DNA of 64,000 nt from Campylobacter concisus (GTDB lineage Bacteria > Campylobacterota > Campylobacteria > Campylobacterales > Campylobacteraceae): the NCBI RefSeq assembly GCF_015229955.1, contig NZ_JAAKYZ010000004.1:116680-180679 (forward strand), read 5' to 3'. The position numbers and the translations under genes were made by a program. Positions 17,309 to 24,977 of this stretch are shown piece after piece. The stretch's first letter is position 1; every line of letters begins with the position of its first letter. Below the pieces are notes generated by a model that was not told where the DNA came from, searched no databases, and worked only from the letters and a program-made list of their open reading frames with translations.

Positions 17309-18065
17309 AGTCATAGTAGTAACGGGAGGGGCTGGTAGGATAGGAAGTGCTTTCATAAGAGCCATCGCTAGTCAAAACGGAGTTGGAGTAATAGCAGAAG
17401 TCGACACAAAAAGAGCAAATTTACTAAAAGATGAGATAAAAAACTCAAACAAAGATGCGAAAATCGAAGTTTTACAAATTGACATCAGTGACGTAAATTC
17501 TGTTAATGAAGCCATAAATTTCTTACACTCAAAATATGGCCACATAGATGCACTGGTAAATAACGCCTATCCAAAAAATAAAAATTACGGTAAGAAATTT
17601 TTTGAGATAGATATGAATGATTTCAATGCCTTCTTAAATTTACACCTTGGCGGATACTTTAATATCTCGCAAAATTTTATAAAATACTTTTTAGAGCAAG
17701 GTCACGGTAATATCATAAATATCTCATCTATACAAGGTATCGGAGCTCCTGCTTTTGAGACCTACGAGGGAACAAATATGCACTCTCCTGTCGAATATAC
17801 AGTAGTAAAACATGGCCTTCTTGGCATGACAAAATACATGGCAAAGATGTTTAAAAAAGACAATATCCGCGTAAATTCTATAAGTCCTGGAGGAATTTTA
17901 GATGGACAGCCTGAGCCATTTTTAAGCCAATATAAAAAAAGATGTGGCATGAAAGGAATGCTTGATGCAAATGATATTTGCGGTGCTTTGATTTATTTAC
18001 TAAGTGATGTATCAAAATATGTAAATGGACAAAATATTGTAGTTGATGATGGATTTAGTTTATAA
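17295..18065 (+). CDS. ptmA: short-chain dehydrogenase/reductase PtmA
   Basis: 256 residues. NAD(P)-binding TGGAGRIGSAF at the N-terminus, NNAYP at about 89-93 in place of the usual NNAG, and catalytic Tyr168/Lys172 in YTVVK. The C. jejuni counterpart (Cj1332) has a role in supplying the glucosamine precursor of the GDP-legionaminate pathway. It is the last gene of the operon and is followed by a strong hairpin. Confidence 0.9.
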   Translation: MLTDKVIVVTGGAGRIGSAFIRAIASQNGVGVIAEVDTKRANLLKDEIKNSNKDAKIEVLQIDISDVNSVNEAINFLHSKYGHIDALVNNAYPKNKNYGKKFFEIDMNDFNAFLNLHLGGYFNISQNFIKYFLEQGHGNIINISSIQGIGAPAFETYEGTNMHSPVEYTVVKHGLLGMTKYMAKMFKKDNIRVNSISPGGILDGQPEPFLSQYKKRCGMKGMLDANDICGALIYLLSDVSKYVNGQNIVVDDGFSL

Positions 18066-18098
18066 TTTAAAGCCTTAGTTTATTGCTAAGGCTTTAAA
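18066..18098 (+). terminator. terminator of the legionaminic acid operon
   Basis: A 13-bp perfect stem (TTTAAAGCCTTAG / CTAAGGCTTTAAA) with a 7-nt loop begins directly after the ptmA stop. The A/T-rich arms make it usable from either strand. Confidence 0.75.
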
Positions 18099-18169
18099 GC
18101 ATCAAATTTAGCATGAGTATTTTAAAAGCTCATATACAAAGTTTAAGATATTTTATTGATTGCAAAAGT

Positions 18170-18197
18170 ATAAAACCCCAAAGTTAGAACTTTGGGG
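18170..18197 (-). terminator. terminator of the flagellin gene
   Basis: On the minus strand a perfect 10-bp stem (CCCCAAAGTT / AACTTTGGGG, 2-nt spacer) is followed by TTTTATA. It lies 84 nt past the flagellin stop. A second weaker hairpin (AGGCTTTGT / ACAAAGCCT, about 18236-18260) lies between them. Confidence 0.75.
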
Positions 18198-18280
18198 CGT
18201 GGGTTTGCGTATTGTAAAAGCATTAACACTCTTAAGGCTTTGTTACTACGACAAAGCCTCTATCTAAAACCTTAATGAAA

Positions 18281-19774
18281 CTATTGTAGAAGCTTCATTA
18301 CGTTTTGTTGTACGCTGTTTGCTTGACTCATAGCATAAGCACCTGATTGAGCTAGGATGTTATGTTTCGAGAAGTTAGCAGACTCGCTAGCAAAATCAAC
18401 ATCTCTGATTTGAGATTCTGCTGATTTTACGTTAACTTGAGTTACAGTGATGTTATTAACTGTAGCTTGAAGTTGATTTTGAACTGAACCAAGGTCTGAA
18501 CGAACTTGATCAAGTGTTTTTTGAGCAGACTCAGCGATACTCATAACAGCCATCGCGCCACGAAGTGTCATAACACCAGCAGATTGAGCTACTGATAAAG
18601 CTTTACTCATTCTTTGGAAGCCCATAGCAGTTGCTAGGGTTTTATCTATTTGGCCTCTTATGTCTCTTAGAGATACTGATTGTTGAGCACCACCATCAGC
18701 AGAGAATGCTATTGACAATTTAGTAGCACCGCCACCTTCTAGTTTAATATCTCTACCATCAAGACGAACCAAATTTAGTCTTCCAACAAAGCCTTTTGTT
18801 AAATTGTTACCTTTTCCGCCAAGTCCTTTCTCAATGTCTGTACCAGTTGCAACTATAGCACGACCATCACGGCTTGTTAGTACCATTTTGCCTGTTTCAG
18901 CATCAACAGAAGCTTCAACACCAGTTTGATCTTTTACAGAGTTGATAGCATTTACTAGTGCACCGTTTGCATCATTTGCTTTAACCTCTAGGTCGCCGAT
19001 CTTAACGCCGTTGATTGTTAAAGATTTAATTAGACCACCAGCAATAGCAACACTAGCTTTCCAAGTAACATCAGCTGTCGCTCTAACACCAGTTTTATCA
19101 GCAACTTTATTAATATTCTCAGCTAGAGCACCAAGTCCTTTACCTATACCTGTTGAAATAGTAGCAGCTGTAACGCCAACATCATTTACACCATCAACGT
19201 TTAAGAATTTAAGCTTTACTTCACCCATAGCGGTAAGTAATTTTGAACTCTCAAAACGTGTAAGGCCGATCTTATCAGATGTAGTCGCACCAATACTTGC
19301 TTTAACAGTTTGGTTTGAGTAAGCACCTATTTGGAATTCTTTATTAGAGAATGTTCCGTTTAGTAGTTGCTGACCGTTAAATGAAGTAGTGTTACCGATA
19401 TTGTCAAGCTCTTCCATTAGACGAACGATATCAGCTTGCAATGCTTGGCGTGATTGAGTTGTTTGGCCGTCTTGAGCTGATTGAGTAGCTTTTGTCTTGA
19501 TAGTATCAAGAATTTTTAGCTGCTCGTCCATAGCTTTATCGGCAACTTGAATGATACCAATAGCATCATTACCGTTTGCAATAGCTTGACCTAAAGCTGA
19601 AGCTTGACTTCTTAAGCTATCTGCAATAGATAGACCTGAAGCATCGTCTGCAGCTGTTTGAATCCTAAGACCTGAGCTAAGTTTGTTAAGTGACTTAGAT
19701 AGGTCAGTGTTGTTGCTAACTGCGTTAGCGTGTGTGTTAAGTGCGTTTACGTTTGTGTTAATACGAAAACTCAT
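18281..19774 (-). CDS. flagellin
   Basis: 497 residues from the ATG at 19774 (an AGGA site precedes; an in-frame upstream extension is not flagellin-like). The N-terminal D0/D1 segment [19 protein letters not shown] and the C-terminal [15 protein letters not shown] are canonical. The middle (about residues 180-400) is variable and Ser/Thr/Asn-rich, the usual surface and glycosylation region. It is the filament subunit, exported by the flagellar type III system. Shorter than C. jejuni FlaA (about 570). Only one flagellin gene is present here, so flaA or flaB assignment is not possible. Confidence 0.96.
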   Translation of the reverse strand: MSFRINTNVNALNTHANAVSNNTDLSKSLNKLSSGLRIQTAADDASGLSIADSLRSQASALGQAIANGNDAIGIIQVADKAMDEQLKILDTIKTKATQSAQDGQTTQSRQALQADIVRLMEELDNIGNTTSFNGQQLLNGTFSNKEFQIGAYSNQTVKASIGATTSDKIGLTRFESSKLLTAMGEVKLKFLNVDGVNDVGVTAATISTGIGKGLGALAENINKVADKTGVRATADVTWKASVAIAGGLIKSLTINGVKIGDLEVKANDANGALVNAINSVKDQTGVEASVDAETGKMVLTSRDGRAIVATGTDIEKGLGGKGNNLTKGFVGRLNLVRLDGRDIKLEGGGATKLSIAFSADGGAQQSVSLRDIRGQIDKTLATAMGFQRMSKALSVAQSAGVMTLRGAMAVMSIAESAQKTLDQVRSDLGSVQNQLQATVNNITVTQVNVKSAESQIRDVDFASESANFSKHNILAQSGAYAMSQANSVQQNVMKLLQ

Positions 19775-19821
19775 TGTAAATCCTTTTAATTTTTTAGTTA
19801 CGACTTCTTGTCGCACAAAAA

Positions 19822-19850
19822 CTATATCGTGAAATTTTCTAAAAACTTTA
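19822..19850 (-). promoter_or_regulatory. sigma-28 (FliA) promoter of flagellin
   Basis: On the minus strand TAAAGTTTTT (19850-19841) is followed, after a typical spacer, by CGATATAG (19829-19822). This is the Campylobacter FliA pattern of TAAAGT and CGATA. It lies 48 nt before the flagellin ATG. Confidence 0.85.
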
Positions 19851-19930
19851 TAGGCATGAATGAAAAAATTTTTAAAATAATAAAGACGGATTTAATTTTT
19901 ATGTCTTGATACTTTAAAAATTATTTCTGC

Positions 19931-19936
19931 TACAAT
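19931..19936 (+). promoter_or_regulatory. -10 box of topA
   Basis: TGCTACAAT is an extended -10 (TG-N-TACAAT) 31 nt before the topA ATG. Confidence 0.55.
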
Positions 19937-19966
19937 TACGCCAAAAAATTCAAAGGCTATATATAA

Positions 19967-22084
19967 ATGAAAAGCTTAATCATCGTGGAATCTCCCGCAA
20001 AAGCAAAGACTATCAAAAATTTTCTAGATAAAAGCTACAACGTCATCGCCTCAAAGGGCCACATCAGAGACCTGCCAAAAACAAGCTTTGGTATCAAGAT
20101 AGAAGATGATAAATTTACCCCAGAGTATCGCATCAGCAGTGATCACTCCGCCATCGTAAAAGAGATAAAAGAGCTTGCTAAGGGTGCTGATGAAATTTAC
20201 CTCGCGACCGATGAGGATAGAGAGGGTGAGGCGATCGCATTTCACATCGCAAACGCTATCGGCAAAGAGCCAACTAGTCTGCCTCGCATCGTCTTTCACG
20301 AGATCACCAAAAGCGCCATACAAAACGCTCTAAAAAGCCCAAGACACGTCGATATGAATAGCGTCAATGCCCAGCAAACAAGGCGTTTGCTCGACCGCAT
20401 AGTTGGCTACAAGCTAAGTCCGCTTTTAAATTTAAAGATACAAAAAGGCTTAAGCGCTGGCCGTGTTCAAAGTGCGGCACTAAAGATAATAGTCGACCGC
20501 GAGCGTGAAATCCAGGCATTTAAGCCAGTTGAATACTACACCATTGACACCGTTTTTAAAAAAGACCTAGACGCTGAGCTAGTTAAATTTGAAAACCAAA
20601 AGATCGAAAAGCTTACCATCCAAAACCCAGACCGCGCAAAATACATCATTGAAAATTTACAAAATGAGAAATTTAGTGTCCGTGAGATCGAGAGTAAAGA
20701 TAGAAAGATCCAGCCAAGCCCGCCATTTATGACTTCAACCCTTCAGCAAAGTGCGAGCAACCGTCTTGGCTTTAGCCCTAAAAAGACGATGATGATCGCA
20801 CAAAGCCTCTATGAAGGCGTACAAACTCACGAAGGCTTCATGGGTGCTATCACATATATGAGAACAGATAGCTTAAATTTAGCCAAAGAGGCTGTCGCGG
20901 CCGCTAGAGAGCATATATTGCAAAACTACGGCAAAGAGTATCTGCCGGCCAAAGCGATAAGCTACACGACAAGTTCAAAAGCCGCGCAAGAAGCCCACGA
21001 AGCGATTCGCCCTACAAATTTAAACTTCACTCCACAAATCGCCGCTAAATTTTTAGAAAAAGACGCGCTTAAACTCTACACACTCATCTATAATAGATTT
21101 TTAGCCTGCCAAATGAGCGCATGTGTGAGTCAAACGCAAAATGTCTATGTCGCAAGCGAAAAAGGCGAGTTTAAGATAAGCGGCAGAAAGGTACTATTTG
21201 ACGGCTTTTACAAAGTTTATGGCGAGCTTGATAAGGATAAAATTTTGCCAAATTTAAAAAAGGGCGACGAGATGAACTTGCAAAGCATAAAAAGCACGCA
21301 AAATTTCACCGAGCCACCAGCTAGGTACTCAGAAGCTGGCCTTGTTAAAAAGCTTGAAAGCCTTGGCATCGGCCGCCCAAGTACCTATGCACCGACTATC
21401 ACGCTGCTAACCTCAAGAGACTACGTGAGAGTCGAGAAAAAGCAGCTCATACCAAACGATATCGCATTCAGCATGATAGGTGTTTTGGAGGAGCACTTTA
21501 GCAATATCGTTGATAGCGAATTTACCTCACATCTTGAAGAAAAGCTCGATGAGATAGCACTTGATAAGGCTGACTGGCAAAAGGTGCTAAGCGACTTTTA
21601 CTATCCATTTATGGAAAAAATTAGTGCTGGAAAAACTGGCATAAAGAGCCTAAAAACGGCTACTCCGATCGGAGAGAAGTGCCCAGAGTGCGGAAGCGAG
21701 CTAGTGCTTAGAAAGGGCAGATACGGCGAGTTTATCGCTTGCTCAAATTTTCCAAAATGCAAATACTCAAGAAACGTCGCAAAAGATAATGAAAAGAGCG
21801 CAGAGGCAGGCGCTGCTACTGCGGCAGCAAAGCCAAAACGCGAGCTTAAAAAGCTTGATGTGCCATGTCCAAAATGTGGCGGTGAGATCGTCGAAAGGTT
21901 TAGCAGGCGCGGTAAATTTTATGGATGTGCCAACTATCCAAAATGCGACTTCGTCTCAAACTACGAGCCAGTTGAGCAAAAATGCGACGAATGTGGCGGC
22001 GATATGATCAAAAAAGATCTTAAAAAAGGCACATTTATAGAGTGCACAAAGTGCAAGAAAAAGACCCTTATCTCTGAAAACTAA
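19967..22084 (+). CDS. topA: DNA topoisomerase I
   Basis: 705 residues. Toprim domain starts SLIIVESPAKAKTIKNFL. The catalytic tyrosine is Tyr297 in ITYMRTDS. Three C-terminal zinc ribbons follow (CPECG...C-x4-C from about residue 569, CPKCG from about 631, CDECG from about 675). It relaxes negative supercoils behind RNA polymerase. topA followed by bioB is the order I recall in C. jejuni, though here 683 nt of repeats and decayed sequence separate them. Confidence 0.97.
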   Translation: MKSLIIVESPAKAKTIKNFLDKSYNVIASKGHIRDLPKTSFGIKIEDDKFTPEYRISSDHSAIVKEIKELAKGADEIYLATDEDREGEAIAFHIANAIGKEPTSLPRIVFHEITKSAIQNALKSPRHVDMNSVNAQQTRRLLDRIVGYKLSPLLNLKIQKGLSAGRVQSAALKIIVDREREIQAFKPVEYYTIDTVFKKDLDAELVKFENQKIEKLTIQNPDRAKYIIENLQNEKFSVREIESKDRKIQPSPPFMTSTLQQSASNRLGFSPKKTMMIAQSLYEGVQTHEGFMGAITYMRTDSLNLAKEAVAAAREHILQNYGKEYLPAKAISYTTSSKAAQEAHEAIRPTNLNFTPQIAAKFLEKDALKLYTLIYNRFLACQMSACVSQTQNVYVASEKGEFKISGRKVLFDGFYKVYGELDKDKILPNLKKGDEMNLQSIKSTQNFTEPPARYSEAGLVKKLESLGIGRPSTYAPTITLLTSRDYVRVEKKQLIPNDIAFSMIGVLEEHFSNIVDSEFTSHLEEKLDEIALDKADWQKVLSDFYYPFMEKISAGKTGIKSLKTATPIGEKCPECGSELVLRKGRYGEFIACSNFPKCKYSRNVAKDNEKSAEAGAATAAAKPKRELKKLDVPCPKCGGEIVERFSRRGKFYGCANYPKCDFVSNYEPVEQKCDECGGDMIKKDLKKGTFIECTKCKKKTLISEN

Positions 22085-22092
22085 AAAATTCT

Positions 22093-22130
22093 AGCCAAAT
22101 CTGAGCCCTTGAGCCTAAATTTGGCTTTTA
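22093..22130 (+). terminator. terminator of topA
   Basis: AGCCAAAT / ATTTGGCT stem (8 bp) with an 18-nt loop, ending in TTTTA, 9 nt after the topA stop. Confidence 0.7.
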
Positions 22131-22133
22131 TAA

Positions 22134-22324
22134 ATTTGGAATTTAAGTGCCTGACACCACCGCTAAGCTTAGCCAGCATAAAGGGCAAAAACCTCGTCAC
22201 CAACTACACTCAGTTAGATGGTAGCTTCACATCGCAGTACGTACTTTTTTGGCGAGCTTAGCGCTTTGCCAAATTTAAAAACTAGTCTTTTAAAAGAGAG
22301 AGCGGAAATTTATAAGAGAAAGTA
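22134..22324 (+). pseudogene. possible decayed coding remnant, unidentified
   Basis: An open frame without a good start encodes a protein-like string containing LTPPLSLASIKGKNLVTNYT and stops at 22260. A second frame continues with FGELSALPNLKTSLLKERAE and stops at 22326, as though one frameshift had split a C-terminus. I do not recognise the family. Codon choice resembles the neighbouring genes. It could be chance in non-coding DNA. Confidence 0.25.
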
Positions 22325-22379
22325 ATGTCATAAGATTTAAGCTTTTCGCATAGTTTTTAATAAGTTTATATCGTGGAGC

Positions 22380-22503
22380 AATTTTAAAATTTCACTCACT
22401 TGCAAGAATTGACTGCTAAAATTTAGCTTCGCTTACCGCTTAACTCAAATTTTAGAGCCAAAATTACTCGTTCTTGAATTTTTAAAATTTACTTGACACT
22501 TGC
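22380..22503 (+). repeat. intergenic repeat A, copy 1
   Basis: About 124 nt, bounded by AATTTTAAAATT-type palindromes and sharing GCAAGAATTGACT and AAATTACTCGTTC blocks with copy 2 at 24183. The interior forms a 9-bp stem, CTAAAATTT (22416-22424) with AAATTTTAG (22447-22455). The stem sequence differs in copy 2 but stays complementary, so the hairpin itself seems to be kept. No coding frame is evident. Confidence 0.75.
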
Positions 22504-22515
22504 TATATATACGAA

Positions 22516-22664
22516 CGCATGCGGTGCAAAGTACTATTACATGCACTTCTAACGTGCGAATGGTTTAGGGGATTAAAAGGAAGAAAAGGGACGGCTTTGC
22601 TTCGCTAGCTCGCAGCTGCGAGCAGACCGTAACTCAAGCCCCTTTGTCCATCTTTGAATAAAAA
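22516..22664 (+). repeat. intergenic repeat B, copy 1
   Basis: Begins CGCATGCGGTGC, then ATGCACTTCTAACGTGCG (a CGCA/TGCG and GTGC/GCAC nested palindrome). A G-rich strand follows and pairs with a C-rich strand ending CCATCTTTGAATAAAA. The matching copy is at 24008. Copy 1 carries an extra block of about 33 nt in the loop, containing the palindrome GCTCGCAGCTGCGAGC. It lies just after repeat A copy 1 and upstream of bioB. Confidence 0.75.
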
Positions 22665-22739
22665 TAATTTTATACATTTCATCAAACTATTTTTGCAAAT
22701 TCATAAATCACCCTACTTAAATTTTAAACCTATCAAAGC

Positions 22740-22745
22740 TATAAT
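22740..22745 (+). promoter_or_regulatory. -10 box of bioB
   Basis: Perfect TATAAT 23 nt before the bioB ATG, with AAAAAAGGA ribosome site after it. No BirA-like operator was seen. Confidence 0.65.
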
Positions 22746-22767
22746 ACGCCCCAAAAAAGGATGAAAA

Positions 22768-23607
22768 ATGAAAACAATTATGCTCTGTGCGATATGCTCA
22801 GTCACTCAAGGAAACTGCGCCGAGGACTGCGCTTATTGCACGCAAAGTGCCAAAGCTGGTGCCGATATCTCAAAATTTAAAGAAAAAAGCGTGCAACAGG
22901 TGGTGGACGAAGCCAAAATGGCTTATAAAAACCACGCTCTTGGCTTTTGTTTAGTTACAAGTGGTGCTAGACTGAACGACAAAAAGACCGACTACATCGC
23001 ATCTTTAGCAAGAGCCGTGAGCAAAGAAGTACCAAATTTGATGCTCATCGCATGTAACGGCATGGCAACTTACGAGCAGCTTATCGAGCTTAAAAAGGCT
23101 GGCGTTTTTAGCTACAACCACAACCTTGAAACAAGCCGAGAATTTTTTCCAAAAATTTGTAAAACTCACACTTGGGACGAGAGATATCAGACAAATTTAG
23201 ATGCAAAAAGAGCAGGTCTTATGCTTTGCGCTGGTGGTATTTACGGCGTTGGTGAGAGTGAGGCTGACAGGGTGAGCTTTAGAGCTAGTCTAAAAGAGCT
23301 TGAGCCATTTTCGTCACCGATAAATTTTTTCATTAAAAATGAAGCTCTAACTCTTGATCTGCCTCCTCTTAGTACGGATGAAGCCCTAAAAATAGTGCGT
23401 GAGACCAAAAGAGATCTACCAGAAACTAGAGTCATGATAGCTGGCGGCAGAGAGAAAATTTTAGGCGATAGACAATACGAGATCTTTGAAAATGGCGCCG
23501 ATGCGATCGTCATTGGCGACTATCTCACCGCAAAAGGCGAGAAAGCTAGCAAGGATATCGAGGAGCTTACAAAGCGTGGTTTTAACTTCGCTAGTATCTG
23601 TCACTAA
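22768..23607 (+). CDS. bioB: biotin synthase
   Basis: 279 residues, the short form found in epsilonproteobacteria (enteric BioB is about 346). Radical-SAM cysteines Cys17, Cys21 and Cys24 lie in CAEDCAYC, and YNHNLETSREFF and AGGREKILGDRQ are BioB blocks. It inserts sulfur into dethiobiotin, the last step of biotin synthesis; biotin is needed by AccB encoded in this window. The stop overlaps the crcB start by one base. Confidence 0.95.
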   Translation: MKTIMLCAICSVTQGNCAEDCAYCTQSAKAGADISKFKEKSVQQVVDEAKMAYKNHALGFCLVTSGARLNDKKTDYIASLARAVSKEVPNLMLIACNGMATYEQLIELKKAGVFSYNHNLETSREFFPKICKTHTWDERYQTNLDAKRAGLMLCAGGIYGVGESEADRVSFRASLKELEPFSSPINFFIKNEALTLDLPPLSTDEALKIVRETKRDLPETRVMIAGGREKILGDRQYEIFENGADAIVIGDYLTAKGEKASKDIEELTKRGFNFASICH

Positions 23608-23960
23608 TGCTTGCAAATTTGCTTTTCGCAGGGCTTGGAGGCTTTATCGGGGCTGGATGCAGGTTTTTAGCTGGCGAGCTGCTAAAATTTAGTCACTTTC
23701 CGCTAGCCACACTTGGCGTAAATGTGCTTGGCAGCTTTATTATCGGCGTTTTGTTTTGTCTAAATTTAAGCCAAAGCGTGAGAGTATTTTTGGTCGTTGG
23801 CATACTTGGCGGATTTACAACATTTTCAAGCTTTAGCCTTGATAGCGTGAAATTTTTAATAGAAGGCGAGCTGATAAAAGGCTTTTTAAATATCTTTTTA
23901 AACCTTGTTTTTTGCCTACTTGCAAGCTATCTTGGCATTTTACTTGGCAAGAGTTTATGA
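23607..23960 (+). CDS. crcB: fluoride ion exporter CrcB/Fluc
   Basis: 117 residues with four membrane helices. The GGFIGAGCRFLAGE start and the GGFTTFSSFSLDSVKFL motif are diagnostic of Fluc channels, which work as antiparallel dimers. Translation is coupled to bioB by a TAATG overlap, so no room exists for a fluoride riboswitch immediately upstream. Confidence 0.95.
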   Translation: MLANLLFAGLGGFIGAGCRFLAGELLKFSHFPLATLGVNVLGSFIIGVLFCLNLSQSVRVFLVVGILGGFTTFSSFSLDSVKFLIEGELIKGFLNIFLNLVFCLLASYLGILLGKSL

Positions 23961-24007
23961 GAGTTTGCAAATTTAATAGAGTTTAAATTTTGCTAGATTT
24001 TCTTAAT

Positions 24008-24128
24008 CGCATGCAGTGCTTTAGTACCATTGCATGCACTTTGAACGTGCGAGGGGATTGGGGATTTAAAAAGGGGGATAGGGGACGGCTTCGTAACTCG
24101 AGTCCCCTTGTCTCCCTTTTGAATAAAA
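24008..24128 (+). repeat. intergenic repeat B, copy 2
   Basis: About 121 nt. It starts CGCATGCAGTGC, has GCATGCACTTTGAACGTGCG, then a long imperfect hairpin whose arms are AAAAGGGGGATAGGGGAC and GTCCCCTTGTCTCCCTTTT, ending GAATAAAA. Same orientation as copy 1. It follows crcB and may double as that operon's terminator. Confidence 0.75.
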
Positions 24129-24182
24129 GAACCTAAAAATAGAAAAGTCTGTATTTTTAAAAATAGAATTTTACTATCGCGA

Positions 24183-24305
24183 AAATTTTAAAATTCTATT
24201 CACTCGCAAGAATTGACTATTGATTTTAGGTCTCGCAAAGCTTGCCACTAAAATCAGAGCCGAAATTACTCGTTCATGAAATTTTAAAATTTACTTGACG
24301 CTTAT
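24183..24305 (+). repeat. intergenic repeat A, copy 2
   Basis: About 123 nt with the same ends and conserved blocks as copy 1. The internal stem is TGATTTTAG (24221-24229) with CTAAAATCA (24248-24256), again 9 bp but of different sequence. Here A follows B, whereas at the first site A precedes B. Apart from these repeats, the 417-nt gap after crcB holds nothing I can identify. Confidence 0.75.
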
Positions 24306-24342
24306 CTGACTTGATAAATAAAAATTTGTCGTAGTTTTTAAT

Positions 24343-24382
24343 CGCATGCAGTGCAAAATACCGCCACATCCACCTTTCTACC
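24343..24382 (+). repeat. intergenic repeat B, truncated third copy
   Basis: CGCATGCAGTGC followed by a diverged AAAATACCGCCACATCCACC corresponds to the first 40 nt of repeat B. It runs into the 3' end of the next gene, encoded on the opposite strand. Confidence 0.55.
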
Positions 24383-24860
24383 TAGCTTCTACCTTTGGCA
24401 TCTGAAGCATAAAATTTCTAGCTTCACTTAAAAGTACAGGCTTAAGCCCATCTACCAGAGTTTTTGGATCATAAATTCTCTCATATGAAAGCATTAAGAC
24501 TCCATCTTTTCTAAGTAAAAAGTGGATTATTTCTATATTTTTACTGCTAGTTTCATCTTTTATGAGAGCTAAAATTTGATCATTCTCTTCGCTATAAAGC
24601 ACCTCTTTAGCCTCTTTTATCTTTCTTTTTAGCTCAACAAGCATACTTTCACCTTTTATATTTTTATCAAATTTCACTCTAAAGCCTACAAAATGCTCAT
24701 CAAAATTTTCATTTTTTAAAAAGTAAAAGCTCTCATCTTTGGCTGTATTTTTCTTATAAAAAATACTTCCATCAAATTTAAAACTTTGAACTAAACTTAG
24801 CTCATCTGCAAAGCCAGAAATTCCAAAAAACATCAAGACAAAAAATAGAAATTTACGCAT
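24378..24860 (-). CDS. hypothetical periplasmic protein
   Basis: 160 residues from the ATG at 24860 (GGAGT ribosome site; a longer frame to 24950 lacks one). The N-terminus MRKFLFFVLMFFGISGFADE is a signal peptide with likely cleavage after GFA. The mature part is charged and alpha/beta, with no cysteines or motifs that I recognise. Probably a small periplasmic accessory protein. It is divergent from the antiporter gene, and its 3' end abuts repeat B. Confidence 0.7.
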   Translation of the reverse strand: MRKFLFFVLMFFGISGFADELSLVQSFKFDGSIFYKKNTAKDESFYFLKNENFDEHFVGFRVKFDKNIKGESMLVELKRKIKEAKEVLYSEENDQILALIKDETSSKNIEIIHFLLRKDGVLMLSYERIYDPKTLVDGLKPVLLSEARNFMLQMPKVEAR

Positions 24861-24977
24861 AAATTTGCACTCCAAATTTTTAAAAATTTGTCGCCATTTT
24901 GCCCAAAAATCGCTTAGCTTAATCAAAAAATAACAAAGCTTTTTATACAATCAAACATTTTTAATTTAAGGATTTTT

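Noticed and set aside
7563..18065. Poly-G phase-variable tracts as in C. jejuni glycosylation genes
   Set aside because: No run of eight or more G or C was seen in maf or any leg/ptm gene; the longest G runs noticed (4-5) are in repeat B.
18942..19322. 126-codon plus-strand open frame inside flagellin
   Set aside because: Antisense of a Ser/Thr/Ala-rich coding region, which commonly yields long false frames.
23607..23960. Fluoride riboswitch for crcB
   Set aside because: crcB overlaps the bioB stop codon, leaving no leader, and no riboswitch-like fold was found upstream of bioB.
22380..24382. CRISPR-like array
   Set aside because: Only two or three copies, each over 100 nt and diverged, separated by genes; no short regular spacers and no cas genes.
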